Positions 43,130-53,744 of a stretch of DNA of 64,000 nucleotides are shown in pieces; position 1 is the first letter of the stretch; every line of letters starts with the position of its first letter. This stretch comes from Anodontia alba. Taxonomy: Eukaryota; Mollusca; Bivalvia; Lucinida; Lucinidae. Under the pieces are notes generated by a model. The model was given only the letters and a program-made list of their open reading frames with translations, was not told the DNA's origin and ran no database searches. The stretch is taken from the NCBI GenBank assembly GCA_964016985.1, contig OZ024828.1, positions 86,444,308 to 86,508,307 of the forward strand, in the 5' to 3' direction. Made by a program: the position numbers and the translations under genes.

Positions 43130-43560
43130 GGCAAAACCTACAATAAAACTTGTACGAAGAGACGGATCAGCCCACACACTCTGAGCCTGCACATCAGTAG
43201 TCTGATCTGAGCCTTCGCTAATCGTATGTACCTCCTACAATCTCTAGGTTTAACAAAACGTCTTGTGCGACGAGCGAAGACTCGTGTCAACCTGCCAACC
43301 GCACATTCTGATAAAAGCATTCACTGGTTGTATTTACCTCCGATAGCCGGGCTATCCAAAGCGGGATAAACAGTGCGACTGCAACAGCACATTCTGATCA
43401 GACCCTTCGTTGATCGTACAGTATGCACCTTCTTTGGACTCCGAGCTATCCAAGAAGCTTGTTTTATCTAGTGGGTCGATGCAGAGACCGACCCGAGTCT
43501 TTGCTGGTCGCACGTACATTGTAGTATTGTACGTTTTGTCCGATTCAGTGAAAATACATT
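43130..43560. repeat. Dispersed repeat, partly internally duplicated
   Basis: Motifs ACATTCTGATAAAAGC / ACATTCTGATCAGACC, CTTCGCTAATCGTATG / CTTCGTTGATCGTAC and GGGCTATCCAAAGCGG recur within the stretch and at 15345-15480. Class unknown. Confidence 0.5.
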
Positions 43561-43616
43561 GTAAATCATACTTCAGACATGAGAACTTAGTACCGACGTA
43601 ATTTTGGTTTGAACTG

Positions 43617-43740
43617 CAGTTAAACGGCCCAGTCTACACTATTTCGGTCTTGTCGAGCACGCACACTTTTCCAGGGTTGGCTTATTCATAAGCTGTTAAT
43701 CATTTCAGCAGAAACTGATAACGGCCCTTCTTTTCTTTCA
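43617..43740 (-). mobile_element. SINE-1 fragment
   Basis: TTAAACGGCCCAGTCTACAC, TTGTCGAGCACGCACAC, AGCAGAAACTGATAACGGCC follow the SINE-1 tail and body. Confidence 0.6.
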
Positions 43741-43812
43741 TTTTGACGATAGAGCTTATTTTGGAGTTATGGCCCTTTGAAAAGGGAAACTATTTTAGTG
43801 GTTTCTGTAATA

Positions 43813-43817
<5 letters not shown>

Positions 43818-43844
<27 letters not shown>

Positions 43845-43886
43845 TTATTTTTTTTATTTTTTTTTTTTTTTTGTTTTTTTTTTTTG
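43818..43886. repeat. Poly-T tract, about 70 bp
   Basis: Nearly uninterrupted T with a few A and G. Confidence 0.95.
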
Positions 43887-44046
43887 TCCGCTCTGTAACT
43901 TGAAAACTATTTGAGATATTTTCTTGAAACGTTATTAGTTTATTAACAGAGTCATGGCACTTGCTTGATTTAAGTGCAGTGGCGGGGCATGGTGAAATGT
44001 CTGCAGCCCTTTTATTAGATATTTATCAGTATGAAATATTGGGAAA

Positions 44047-44206
44047 TTGTGCCTCGGTGGTGTAGTGTGAAGCTTCTCGTCTTGTTACCCAGGGGTCATG
44101 AGTTCGATCCCAGGCTTCTCAAGCCTTTCATATTGGACTTTAAATCAAGATCCACATCTCCGTATGACCTAGCTGTTAGTAGGACGTAATAAACTCACTC
44201 ACTCGT
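44047..44206 (+). mobile_element. SINE-6 with tRNA-like head
   Basis: GTGCCTCGGTGGTGTAGTGT (A box), GAGTTCGATCCCAGGC (B box), a unique body, and a tail GTAATAAACTCACTCACTCG. Plus strand, unlike most SINEs here. Could be a decayed tRNA gene, but the non-tRNA body and AATAAACTCACTCAC tail favour a SINE. Confidence 0.7.
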
Positions 44207-44895
44207 TTGAATTGTCATTAGCCTCGTGTGCGTAAAGTGTGTTTTTGTGTGACAGACACTCTTTTCACATGTGCTGTCTTGTTGATTCAATGCCTCTTTA
44301 ATAGCAGAAGCGCCCCTTTAAGTAAATTCATATTGACACGTGCGGTTGCTGCACGCGAGTGAGAATTTCCCGGTCTTTTTCCACAGTAGGTCATTTATAT
44401 TGAGCGCGTGCGGTTGTTGTATGGGAAAAGGTCGTTACAGGAATACCAAATATAAATACGTAATTCGTCGATTGGGGAAGATGTTTGATTCTCTTTGTGA
44501 TTTTTGTGTGTTTGTTTTGTTTTCTACGGCACATTAAATAAAAATGACCATGCCGGACCCACTTGTGTGGCCGGACTAGACTAAGCCAAAGAATCCGGTA
44601 CATTTTCATATGGAGCTTTGTTGAGGCCCATGTTACGTGCTCGAACAATGAAGGGGGCTACCGGGGTTATCTTTGGACCTAGGGAGCACCCAAATATATT
44701 AGGGAACAAGGCAGCATTGGTTGATATTTTAAGAAAACAAGGGAATGGACCTAATTTTGGGGGATCGGAATGCGGAAATTTGGAAAACACTTTTGGGACA
44801 ATAAGACCTTTGTGATCAGTGCACACTCAGATCAACCTGCGCATCCGCATGAGCGCGGACAATATAACCTTCACGCAGACTGTACTATATGATGG
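44207..44895. other. Unassigned interior of the 4.3-kb element
   Basis: The DNA has balanced composition, and CGTGCGGTTG occurs twice (44340, 44407). Frames of 60-85 codons occur on both strands with no recognisable domain. Confidence 0.4.
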
Positions 44896-45435
44896 AAAAA
44901 TAAAGATAAAAATAAATAAAAAATATTTTTATTAAAGAAATATCTAAATAACTTTATTAAATAAATAAATAAATATATAAAAATCGGACAGGTATTTAGT
45001 CAAATTACTCCGAGGAATTTCGCATCGCTTCGCGAGAAATATTGCCTCCGGGGTATAATATTTCCATTCCGAGTAACTTCGCATAACTTCGCATAACGCA
45101 TACATTCGGCGGACTTGCGAGTGGTGTCCGCCGAATATAACGTTTACTCGGTTTGATTCCGAGTGTTTTTGGCAAGTTCTCGAAACGCCGATATTCGGAA
45201 TAAAGAGTTTTTTGGTTCTTTTACCTGAGCTGTACTGTACAATAATGTACATATTACATGTTATTTATAGAAATGGTCTAAAGACTTCTGTTGATCTGTT
45301 TTTCCCAAAATTTGGCAATGCTCCTTTAACCAGTTCAGAAAGTTTGGATAAGACATAGATACGGTACCAAGGACCACAACAATGGAAATATTACATAACA
45401 TTTCCCATTTTTTTATGCAATATATCATCATCCTA

Positions 45436-45555
45436 AAAACATTGCACGCTGAGTAAAAATTTCAGCAGAGCACATTTTGAAATATTTTTTTTATTTTTTC
45501 TAGAAAATGGGATCTGACATGTCATGCAAACTGCTCCTTAGGAGATCTGCTAATT
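45436..45555. mobile_element. MITE-B left half
   Basis: AAACATTGCACGCTGAGTAA, TTTCTAGAAAATGGGATCTG, CATGTCATGCAAACTG, CTCCTTAGGAG, then truncated. Confidence 0.75.
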
Positions 45556-45659
45556 TCTGTTAATTTTCTGTCAGGAGCAGATCAAAATGTATGTGAATTT
45601 CAGGCAAATCTCAGATAACCATAAAAGGGGTATTCATATTTTTATTACTTTCGCACCAT

Positions 45660-45844
45660 AGCTCTTGATAAGGCAATTTTTCCAACCAAAAAGTATCTAT
45701 ATTTTTCTTATTTCTCGACAAAAACATATGTTGTAGATACTCATTAGAAGCACCTCAGCAAGGCATTTCTAATGAGTACTCACAACATATGTTTTCGTTG
45801 AGAAATAAGAAAACTATTTACCTGATACCACTCTTATCTAGGCC
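45660..45844. mobile_element. MITE-D copy
   Basis: TAGCTCTTGATAAGGC to CTCTTATCTAGGCCTA; ATATGTTGTAGATACTCATT / ATGAGTACTCACAACATATG. Confidence 0.9.
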
Positions 45845-46003
45845 TATGTGCACCAAAACATATTATCTCACTAGAATCACCTCAGCCAGGCATTTCCAAT
45901 GAGTACTCTGATGATACATTTTAGAGCAAAAATAATCCTGGGCTATCAGCACAAATATTGTTGTATCTGGAATAGTGTTCAATAAATCATATCTGTAAAT
46001 CAT
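45845..46003. mobile_element. MITE-D fragment
   Basis: CACTAGAATCACCTCAGCCA, GGCATTTCCAATGAGTACTC is a decayed MITE-D centre. Confidence 0.45.
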
Positions 46004-46191
46004 AGTTCTAGATAAGAATAAGTATCCAGACAAACATTTTTTCTTATTTCTCCATGAAAACATATGTTGTGGGTACTCATTAGAAGCACCTCAGTGAGTT
46101 GCTTCTAATGAGTACCCACAATATGTGTTTTTGTAGAGAAATAAGAAAATTATCAATACTTTTACATTGAAAAAGGGCCTTATCTGGAGTT
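46004..46191. mobile_element. MITE-D, best full-length copy
   Basis: TA precedes GTTCTAGATAAGAATAAG and follows CCTTATCTGGAG(T). Arms: TTTCTTATTTCTCCATGAAA, ACATATGTTGTGGGTACTCA, TTAGAAGCACCTCAGTGAG and their complements. 188 bp, non-coding. Confidence 0.93.
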
Positions 46192-46513
46192 ATGCTGTAT
46201 TCCATTTTTGCGCTGAGATGGAAATTGTCCGTAATAACTATGATTTAGTACTTGTTTAACAACACCATCTCTTCAATTTATTCCTAACATGGGTTTTGAT
46301 GGTCTTAAATACAAAGGTTCTCGTCAATCATTGTTATCTTTTTGTCTCCCGAGGATTGTAAATTTTCTGGAATACTTGTGGGAGTTCTCCGAGTTCCATA
46401 CAAACAACATATTCTGACAAACACCGTATTTACCATAAATATTTGGAAGGTCATGTCCACAGCACTAGATGATGATTGTTTGGTGTTTTATGTCCCTTTC
46501 AACATTATAAAGC

Positions 46514-46968
46514 AGGGTTCAAATTTAACTTTTTTGACAGCTTGCTAAAATTAGCAAGTGGCATTATTTTTTACTTGCTAAACCTTTCAGCCAACTTGCT
46601 TTTTCACACTTGTAAACACTGTTAAATGTGGCTTCAAACCTTAGCACTCTGGGTAAAAATTTCAGCAGACATTTTAAAATATTTTTCTTATTTTTCCCAG
46701 AAAACAGGTTTTGACATTACATGCAAATTGTCTCCTATGGAGACAATTTGCATGTAATGTCAAAACCTGTTTTCTGGGAAAAAATAAGAAAAATATTGTC
46801 ATTGCTTTTGGAAAAGAAATTGCAGAACTTCAGCAACAATGCCTCAGGTTCCACCAATTAAAGAGAATCTTTCCAACTTGCTAGAATTAGCAAGTGTTGG
46901 AAATTGCAGCTTGCTTTTTGAGGAAATTAACTAGCATTTAGCAAGTTAGCAAGTGCTAAAATTGATCC
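46514..46968. mobile_element. CAGGG-ended MITE, hosts a MITE-B
   Basis: Starts CAGGGTTCAAATTTAACTT, ends AAAATTGATCCCTG. Repeated AGCAAGT / ACTTGCT motifs near both ends (AATTAGCAAGTGGCATT, AACTTGCTAGAATTAGCAAG). TAAAG occurs on both flanks, a 5-bp duplication consistent with some hAT lineages. Confidence 0.7.
46638..46800. mobile_element. MITE-B inside the CAGGG-ended MITE
   Basis: CCTTAGCACTCTGGGTAAAA; a long perfect palindrome CCCAGAAAACAGGTTTTGAC.. and complement, with ACATGCAAATTGTCTCCTAT. The right end is lost after AAAAATATTGTCATTGC. Confidence 0.88.
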
Positions 46969-47129
46969 CTGTAAAGTCATATCAAGATGATGGAAGCTTG
47001 ATAATGAAAGGCTCTATGCAATGAAGCACCATACAGCCATAGGCTTAATTCTGCCTCCAGGTGAATTCTAACCCAGTACCTCATGATCAAAAGTCAAGTG
47101 ATAGGACGCTTCCCACAGCCCTTGATGGG

Positions 47130-47214
47130 AGAGACATCCTAACAAATCTAATTCCTCCATGAAATCATGTTGTGTGTCTTCAAGGAGAAATAAGAAAAAT
47201 ACTGGATTGCAGTC
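47130..47214. mobile_element. MITE-D fragment
   Basis: CTAATTCCTCCATGAAATCA, TGTTGTGTGTCTTCAAGGAG, AAATAAGAAAAATACTGG. Confidence 0.6.
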
Positions 47215-47333
47215 AATGGCATGCAATCACAAAATTCCCATGCTCCATGTTAATAGCGTGATGGACAGACTGTCAGACCTGCTCTCACACACTGACATTG
47301 ACCAATCACTCCGTGCTCAGGTGACCTAAAAAG
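47215..47333 (-). mobile_element. HEL fragment, GCTCAGGTGACCTAAA terminus
   Basis: GTCAATGGCATGCAATCACA, GATGGACAGACTGTCAGACC, CTCTCACACACTGACA, then CCGTGCTCAGGTGACCTAAA. Related to HEL-11 body plus an ACAAGAG-class terminus. Confidence 0.7.
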
Positions 47334-47457
47334 GTCAGAAATTAACTGTATGGTGAAGCAAGCAACAAGAACAAAACTACTAAAAAGAGGTTTTATTGAC
47401 TTTCAACACTTTAAAAGTTGAAAACAAAAAGTTGATTAATAAAAATGTCATGAGCTG

Positions 47458-47570
47458 GATGTTTTCATATTGGCCCTGTTACAGTGAAAACCTCAGGCCA
47501 ATACAGCCCTCCTCAGGCCAATACAACTGCCCTCGGACCTGTAATAGGGCCAATATGAAAACATCTATTT
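47458..47570. repeat. Foldback element, about 25-bp arms
   Basis: ATGTTTTCATATTGGCCCTG + TTACAG at 47459-47484 pairs with CTGTAATAGGGCCAATATGA + AAACAT near 47541-47566. Loop contains a duplicated CCTCAGGCCAATACA. Confidence 0.8.
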
Positions 47571-47621
47571 AATAACATTATGTTACTTTTGTTGCATCAA
47601 AGTAGCCTAGGTATCCACCTT

Positions 47622-47815
47622 TAACATTTTGCACTCCGGGTAAAAAATTTGACTACATTTTGAAAATTCTTCTTTTTTTGTGTGTGTGTGAAAATAGGCC
47701 TTGACATTTTATACAAATTGTCAAGACAATTTGCATGAAATGTCAAAGCCTATTTTCTGGAAAAAAGAAGAAATATCTTATCATTTAAGTGTCCTCTGCT
47801 GAATATGATCAAAGA
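47622..47815. mobile_element. MITE-B copy
   Basis: ATTTTGCACTCCGGGTAAAA, ATACAAATTGTCAAGACAAT, TTGCATGAAATGTCAAAGCC, GTCCTCTGCTGAATATG. Confidence 0.8.
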
Positions 47816-47823
47816 AAGGAAAG

Positions 47824-49568
47824 GCTATCCCTTGCCATGCTGAACAGAATAAGATGCCGCGCCAATTTCTAATTTTCAGTCAATAAGATTACTTGATCCA
47901 GATTGTTGCTATAAATTCACATACTTAATGGCAAACAGTGCAGAACTAGAGCAAGTGCCCAGAGGGTCACGAATACCCCCCGCTGGCGCCATTTCTTAAT
48001 TATAAAATATTTTAAAGTTTATGACAATGACATAAGGCAAGTTATAGTTTACAATGTCAGTCTCTGAGTGACGCTGAGCTATTATCCCAAGTACAACTTT
48101 CCTGGAGTAAAAAGTCTCCAAGAAATGAAGCAAATTCGCTGGGCCATAAAATATAGGTCACTGACCTACTCATACATGAGAAATTAATCTGATGGTCACA
48201 CTGATGCATTATACCAAATCTGATGTTAATCCATTAAATAATCTAAAAGATATTAAGCAAAATCACTAGACCATGAATATAGGTCATACTGATTTATATT
48301 TACTTTGAGGTGAAAGTTTGGGTCACACTGTGTCATTATATGTAAATATGACATTTAGGTATCAAACAGTGGAAGACAAAATCACAGGGCTATGAAATAT
48401 AGGTCAAATAATCCCAAAATATGATAGTAATACATCGAATTGTCTTCAAGATGTAACATAAAATCACTGGACTATGAAGGTCACATTGACCTAAATTTAC
48501 TTTTAGGCCAACTGTTGGATCATACTAATTCATAATCCCAAATAATGATGTTCGTACATCAATTAACATTCAAGATATGCCGCAAAATTACTGGACCATG
48601 AAATATATGTCAAGGTGACCTACATTTGTTATGCTGCCAATTGTGGTGTCACACAGAACCAATATTCCAAGTATCACATTAATCCATGGAATAGTCTTCA
48701 AGATATAAGGCAAAATCGCTGGAGCATAAAAATATGATCACAAAATATGACCTTGACTTTATTACACTGAATGTTGATGTGATAAACATGTCTGATGCCC
48801 ATCCTTCTTTAAGAAGTTGTTTGTATAAACAAACTGCAACATACTACTTTACTGAGGCATTAATCCATGAAATAGGCTTCAAAATGTAAGTCAAAATCAC
48901 TGAAGCATGAAAATAAGGTCAAAATGACCTTGACCTTATTACACTGAATGTTGATGTGATAAACATGTCTCATGCCCATCCTTCTTTAATAAGAGGTTGT
49001 TTGTATAAACACACTGCAATATACTACTTTATTGGGGATGTCCTAGATTTTGACCTCTAGCCCCGCCCTGGGGCATGACCCAGGGGTCCATAGATGTAGA
49101 ATGGAAGAGAACCCTCCCAGGTAACCCTATACCAAATATGAAAAGTTTTTAATCAGTGGCTGCAGAGTTATAAACAAAAGACGAAAACTTCACGTAAAAC
49201 TTTGATGTAAACATCACACACACAATTTTCTAGGTCCGTGACCTTGACCTTGGGTCAGCAGCATCAGCAGAATGATGTCAGCTATTCTGTAATCATCTAG
49301 TAGTAACACTAACCACACATCAACATCCTAATGTGTAAGCTTTCAAAAATATACGCAAAAGGAAAAAACTTCATACAAAACTTTGACGCAAAATGTTAAC
49401 ATTCGTACGGACGCACGCACTGACAGACTGACGACCGAATGGACGGAAAGACGAAAACTATATACCCTTCGACATACTTTGTATGCCGGGGGTATAACTA
49501 AAACAGTTGGCTTCTTCACACTGTTTGCAAAGGTGGGGCATATCCAGATTCAGCAGGACCAGGGTTAA
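47824..49568. mobile_element. MITE-A copy 9, split by HEL-8
   Basis: Left part TATCCCTTGCCATGCTGAAC to GGCAAACAGTGCAGA (to about 47948) and right part CAGTTGGCTTCTTCACACTG to CAGCAGGACCAGGGTTAA (49504-49568). The break is in the hairpin core. Confidence 0.85.
47954..49498 (-). mobile_element. HEL-8: Helentron-like element
   Basis: AATACCCCCCGCTGGCGCC near the left end and GCCGGGGGTATAACT at the right, complementary in TACCCCC/GGGGGTA. The body is a set of decayed units (AAAATCACTGGACTATGAA, GGTCACATTGACCTAAATTT) and a 90-100 bp direct repeat at 48755-48845 and 48940-49035 (TGAATGTTGATGTGATAAAC). A GACGGACGCACGCACTGACAG-like tract at about 49405-49455. Confidence 0.75.
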
Positions 49569-49793
49569 AGGCTAAATACACTGCTCACAAAGAGCCCAGC
49601 TCCCATACAAATCTAATTTTACCAGCAGACCATATTCTGCAAAAATTTCCGCGTCACCTATTATTCACGGAATTTTGCGGTCAGTCTTGATCCCCTAGAA
49701 TTAAAATCTGCAAAATATTTTCCAAGTTTGTCTTAAGTAGCAGAGACATTCGCCAAGCATCCAATGATAATCTCCTGCCATAGCTCCTTTTCC

Positions 49794-49998
49794 TTAACCC
49801 TTGTCCTGCTGAACCCGGATATACCCTGCCTTTGCAAACAGTGTAGATCCAGATCAGTTCGCTTCCAACTGATCTGGATCTGCACTGTTTGCCATAAGGT
49901 TTGTGATTTAATAGCAACAATCCTGACCGAGCAATTTGATTGGATAAAAATTAGAAGTGGGTGTGGCATCTTAATTTATTCAGCAGGACAAGTGTTAA
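49794..49998. mobile_element. MITE-A copy 10
   Basis: TTAACCCTTGTCCTGCTGAA to CAGCAGGACAAGTGTTAA; core CCAGATCAGTTCGCTTCC / AACTGATCTGG. Confidence 0.93.
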
Positions 49999-50518
49999 CA
50001 TGGCGAAAAACGTCAAAGGAATACAGGTATAACCTGTGGCAAGGTTTGTGTTACGTTATTGGTAATAACCATTGAAAAGACTTCCACTAACAACAATAGA
50101 TTAAAGGTCACTTTCACCTATACTGAATGTACAATAAAATAATTTTTCAGGGACCATGAGTTTTATATTACCTTTATTTTTGCTGGGCAATCGCAGGTTT
50201 TATTTTCATGGGTACCAGCAGCTGCGGAAATTAAAAACAGCAAAAATTTATCCTCATGTTCTTGAGGCAAATCCGCAAAAATTTGGTGACACAAAAGTAT
50301 TCCAAAATACTGTAACCTTTTAGACTTCTGGTAATCATCTAACATAATTATCCTAACAGCAGACATTTTTGACACCCCAAACATATTACTGGAAAAAGTC
50401 AAGGGATGATGGAACTAAAAAATTCTGTATTGGTGTTGGCAACAGATCAATACATGGACAGAAATTATCACCTTAGAACTGAGTAAGAGACACCTTCTGC
50501 CCACCATCACATCAAAAT
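49999..50518. other. Spacer, nothing recognised
   Basis: No gene or repeat was recognised. Confidence 0.4.
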
Positions 50519-50603
50519 AGCTCCAGATTAGATGCTCTCGTTTTTTTGTGTGTTTTTTTCCAAGCAAAAATTATGGACATTTTTTTCTTATTTCTTGGCT
50601 TGT
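50519..50603. mobile_element. MITE-D left half
   Basis: TAGCTCCAGATTAGATGCTC, AAAAATTATGGACATTTTTT, CTTATTTCTTGGC, then truncated next to the HEL end. Confidence 0.7.
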
Positions 50604-50623
50604 ACTGAAATAACAAAAACAAA

Positions 50624-50670
50624 CAAGAGGCCCATGGGTCACTATGCTATTCAAGAGCTTTTAAGTTATG
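50624..50670 (-). mobile_element. HEL terminal fragment (ACAAGAG end)
   Basis: AACAAGAGGCCCATGGGTCA with the GGCCCATGGGTC stem; no body follows. Confidence 0.65.
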
Positions 50671-50995
50671 GAAGCCATCACGTTTGCGAGTAAATAATGT
50701 CATAACCTCCTAATTTAATATGCAAAATCTTAATAAACCACACCTGTAACAGTATTTTATTGATATATACCTGTAGATATGCTCATCTGCATTTTATTTA
50801 CCCCATTAATATTCATAAGCTATATTAGAAATCTCATTGGTCGAAAGCATATCGCATGCAAGATAATATTCTGTCATGTTACCCTGTCATATTACACTCT
50901 GATGTCACTTTGGAAAGCGCATTTCACAAGCAAGGTAATATTCTATATTCTGTCAGAGTAGTTGCAGTGTATGAATTCTGTATAATAAAACAATT
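50671..50995. other. Spacer, nothing recognised
   Basis: No gene or repeat was recognised. Confidence 0.4.
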
Positions 50996-51100
50996 TGTTG
51001 CCCTTGTACGAAGGTAATATGACGATTTGTTCACTCTCAACAATTAATGTTGCCCTCAGGCAAACAAATCGCCATATTACTCTAGTACAAGGGCAATAAT
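50996..51100. repeat. Foldback element, about 33-bp imperfect arms
   Basis: TTGCCCTTGTACGAAGGTAA, TATGACGATTTGTT pairs with AACAAATCGCCATATTAC, TAGTACAAGGGCAA. Loop about 30 bases (CAACAATTAATGTTG). Confidence 0.8.
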
Positions 51101-51347
51101 TGTATAATATACTATCAACCGACTTAAATGAGCAGCATATTCGTCAGAAATAAGCCTTTATTTGTCCTTTTAAAACTTTAACTATCTAACTGAATATTCA
51201 AAATGGTAGCTCCTCTGCTCACAATTTAAAATCTTTAAACATCTGTATACTTATTTTCATAACCAATTTTGATCAAATTTGTGCAAGACATGTCTTTTCA
51301 AAAGCAGAGAAGTTCAGGCATGACATCAATTTAGTGAGTCTTTCCCT

Positions 51348-51561
51348 TTAACCCTTGTCCTGCTGAACCCGGATATGCCCTTCCTTTGCAAACAGTGTAT
51401 ATCCAGATCAGTTGGCTTCTGAAGAAGCCAACTGATCTGGATCTGCACTGTTTGCCATTAAGTATGTGAATTTATAGCAACAGTTAGGATCAAGTAATCT
51501 GATTGGCTGAAAATTAGAAGTGGGAGTGGCATCTTAATTTATTCAGCAGGACAAGGGTTAA
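51348..51561. mobile_element. MITE-A, best full-length copy (11)
   Basis: TTAACCCTTGTCCTGCTGAA to CAGCAGGACAAGGGTTAA, 214 bp. Order: CCGGATATGCCC, GCAAACAGTGTATATCCAG, perfect TTGGCTTCTGAAGAAGCCAA core, CTGGATCTGCACTGTTTGC, GATCAAGTAATCTGATTGGC, GAAGTGGGAGTGGCATCTTA. Non-coding, with piggyBac-like TTAA and CCC start. Confidence 0.95.
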
Positions 51562-51727
51562 GGTAAAACATTAGAAGTTGGAGTGTAAATTTTTTTTAGG
51601 TCAAAGATTCAAAGACCTTTGATTTTTTTTTTTAAGTCAACGACCTTGACAACAAAGTCACTTTGAGGTAGGAGAGACAGGAGTATCAAATGGATTCCAA
51701 GTCTCAACTAAATCTATCCAGACACAT

Positions 51728-51911
51728 AGTTATAGATAAGAGGGGGTATCCACATAATATTTTTCTTATTTCTCCATGAAAACATTGTGGTTACTCATTA
51801 GAAGCGCCTTGGTGTGGCGCTTCTAATGAGTACCACAACATGTGTTGTCATGGAGAAATATGAAAGATATGAACATTTTTCGGATGAAAAAAGTGCCTTA
51901 TCTGTTGCTAT
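51728..51911. mobile_element. MITE-D copy
   Basis: AGTTATAGATAAGAGGGGG to GTGCCTTATCTGTTGCTA; centre AGAAGCGCCTTGGTGTGGCG + CTTCT. Confidence 0.9.
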
Positions 51912-52100
51912 GCAGACATTCAGGAGATGCAATCTTTAAAAACTTTAATGTAAAACTTAGATATCTTGAATGTGAAAACAATACAAGTCCATGACCTTGA
52001 CCACAAGGTCGCCAAGTGGGGCAAGCCTTGTGTTTTACAAAACTTTGGACCTGTGGCTAACATCAGTGCAAGTAACTCCAACAAAAACATTTTTGTATGC

Positions 52101-52290
52101 ATAGCTCCAGATAAAGCGCATTTATCATCCAAAAAGAACTGATATTTTTTCTTATTTCTACGTGAGAACATATGCTAAGAGTGCTCATTAAAAGTGCCTC
52201 ACCAAGATGCTTCTAATGGGTGGTACCCACAACATTTGTTTTTGTAGAGAAATAAGAAAATATTATGCGGATACCTCCTTTCAGGAGTTA
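52101..52290. mobile_element. MITE-D copy
   Basis: TAGCTCCAGATAAAGCGC to CCTTTCAGGAGTTA; arms decayed (AACATATGCTAAGAGTGCTC). Confidence 0.85.
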
Positions 52291-52339
52291 TGTTATTCCA
52301 TCAAAGTTTTCAGAAGAAACTCCAACAAGCAAATTCCAT

Positions 52340-53227
52340 AGGGAATTTATCTCCCCCGCCTTATTTTTATTTGAGCTGTTAAAAATGGGTAAGTTAAACC
52401 AGAGGACCATTGGTCCTGTATCACTTACCTAAGAATTGAAGCAGGAAACCAGTGATAAAAAATAATTTCAGGATTTTGAAAAAAAACACATGCATATCTT
52501 CAGACTATTCTTAAAGCATCTGTAAAGTTTCAAAAGGATCGGCTTAAAAGTGTGGTAGGAGTTACAGGGACAAGGTACCTACTCCCTATACGCTTCTGTA
52601 CTATTAGAACTCAAAAAATGTCTAAGTTAAAAATGTGGGAAAAAGTGATAAAAAATTATTTCAGGATTCTGAAAAAAAACACATGCATATCTTCAGGCCA
52701 TCTTAAAAGCCCACCTAAAGTTTCAAAAGGATCGGCCAAAAACTGGGGGAGGAGTTAAGGGGACAAGGTACCTACTGCCTATACACTTCTGTAATATTAG
52801 AACTAAAAAAATGTTTAAGTTAAAAATGCGGAAAAAGTGATAAAAAATTATTTCAGGATTCTGAAAAATCCACATGCATATCTTCAGGCCATCCTAAAAG
52901 CCCATGTAAAGTTTCAAAAGGATTGGCCAAAAACTGTGGGAGGAGTTAAGGGGACAAGGTACCTGCTCCCTATAGACTTCTGTAATATCAGAACTCAAAA
53001 AATGTCTAAGTTCAAAATGTGTAAAAAGTGATAAAAAATAATTTCAGGATTCTGAAAAAACCACATGCATATCTTCAGACCAGCTTAAAAGCCCCTGTTA
53101 AGTTTCAAAAGGATCAGAGAAAAACTGTGGGACAAGGTACCTACTAAAAATTCGGAACCATGCGCCACGCACCACGGAAAGCCGGAAACAGTGTCCCTCC
53201 GCTTTTCTTCGAAAAGGCGGGGGACAA
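52340..53227 (-). mobile_element. HEL-10: composite Helentron-like element
   Basis: Outer ends TCTCCCCCGCCTTATTTTT (52351-52369) and AAAAGGCGGGGGACA (53212-53226) are complementary. Just inside the left lies an ACAAGAG-class-like start (CAGAGGACCATTGGTCCTG, ATCACTTACCTAAG). Four units of about 175 bp follow: ATAATTTCAGGATTTTGAAA, ACATGCATATCTTCAGAC, GTTTCAAAAGGATCGGC, GGACAAGGTACCTACTCCC. Confidence 0.8.
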
Positions 53228-53295
53228 TAAAAACATTTGTGGATGCCAACCCCAATGGGGTAGTGCTATAGCTCTTCGTAATTTCAAACATGCTT

Positions 53296-53475
53296 GCCAT
53301 ATCTCCAGATAAGAGGGGATATCCACATAATGTTTTTCTTATTTCTCCACAAAACATACTTTGTGGGTACTCATTAGAAGCGCTTCTAATAAGTACCCAC
53401 AACATATGTATTATGGAGAAATAAGAAAAATATCAGTACTTTTAGGCTGAAAAAAGCATCTTAGCTGGAGCTATG
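53296..53475. mobile_element. MITE-D copy
   Basis: TATCTCCAGATAAGAGGGG to CATCTTAGCTGGAGCTA. Confidence 0.92.
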
Positions 53476-53744
53476 GCTTGCTAACAAAAGGTATTGCACT
53501 AAGGGGTATGCAGGTTGTTTGCCATCCACTTATGAGCTGAGGCCCTGTTTTGCATGAAAAGGCTCAAACAACAGCTGATAGAAACTGGAACAATGGCAGA
53601 TGTTCCAGTAATTGTTAAATTAATGGATACTGGGAATTGGGAATGTGTCTACTGTAAAAGGTGTCTTTGAGCATAAGCAAAATGTGCAGAGTCACATGAT
53701 CCGGCTCACACAAACCGCCTCATCAGGCACCATGCAAAACTAGA

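Larger units (their letters stand above)
40897..45237. mobile_element. 4.3-kb TIR element, TA-flanked (Tc1/mariner-like ends)
   Basis: Left terminus CAGTACGGCTCAGGTAAAAG + AACCAA and right terminus in inverse orientation (TTGGTTCTTTTACCTGAGC + TGTACTG) match over 26 bases with one mismatch, each next to TA. Subterminal blocks also correspond (CGAAGTTATGCG, ATTCGG, CCGAGT motifs). The interior holds SINEs and MITEs but no recognisable transposase, so it is either a large non-autonomous element or a decayed one. Pairing of two solo copies is an alternative. Confidence 0.65.
46466..47115 (-). mobile_element. SINE-3 split by a CAGGG-ended element
   Basis: GTTTGGTGTTTTATGTCCC, TTTCAACATTATAAAG, then the insertion, then TAAAGTCATATCAAGATGAT, GCAATGAAGCACCATACAGC and CCTCCAGGTGAATTCTAACC. 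Confidence 0.85.

Noticed and set aside
44047..44120. tRNA gene
   Set aside because: A and B boxes are present but the cloverleaf is not continuous and a SINE body and tail follow.
44391..44826. Overlapping frames on both strands near 44.4-44.8 kb
   Set aside because: No recognisable domain, signal or splice context; left as unassigned interior.
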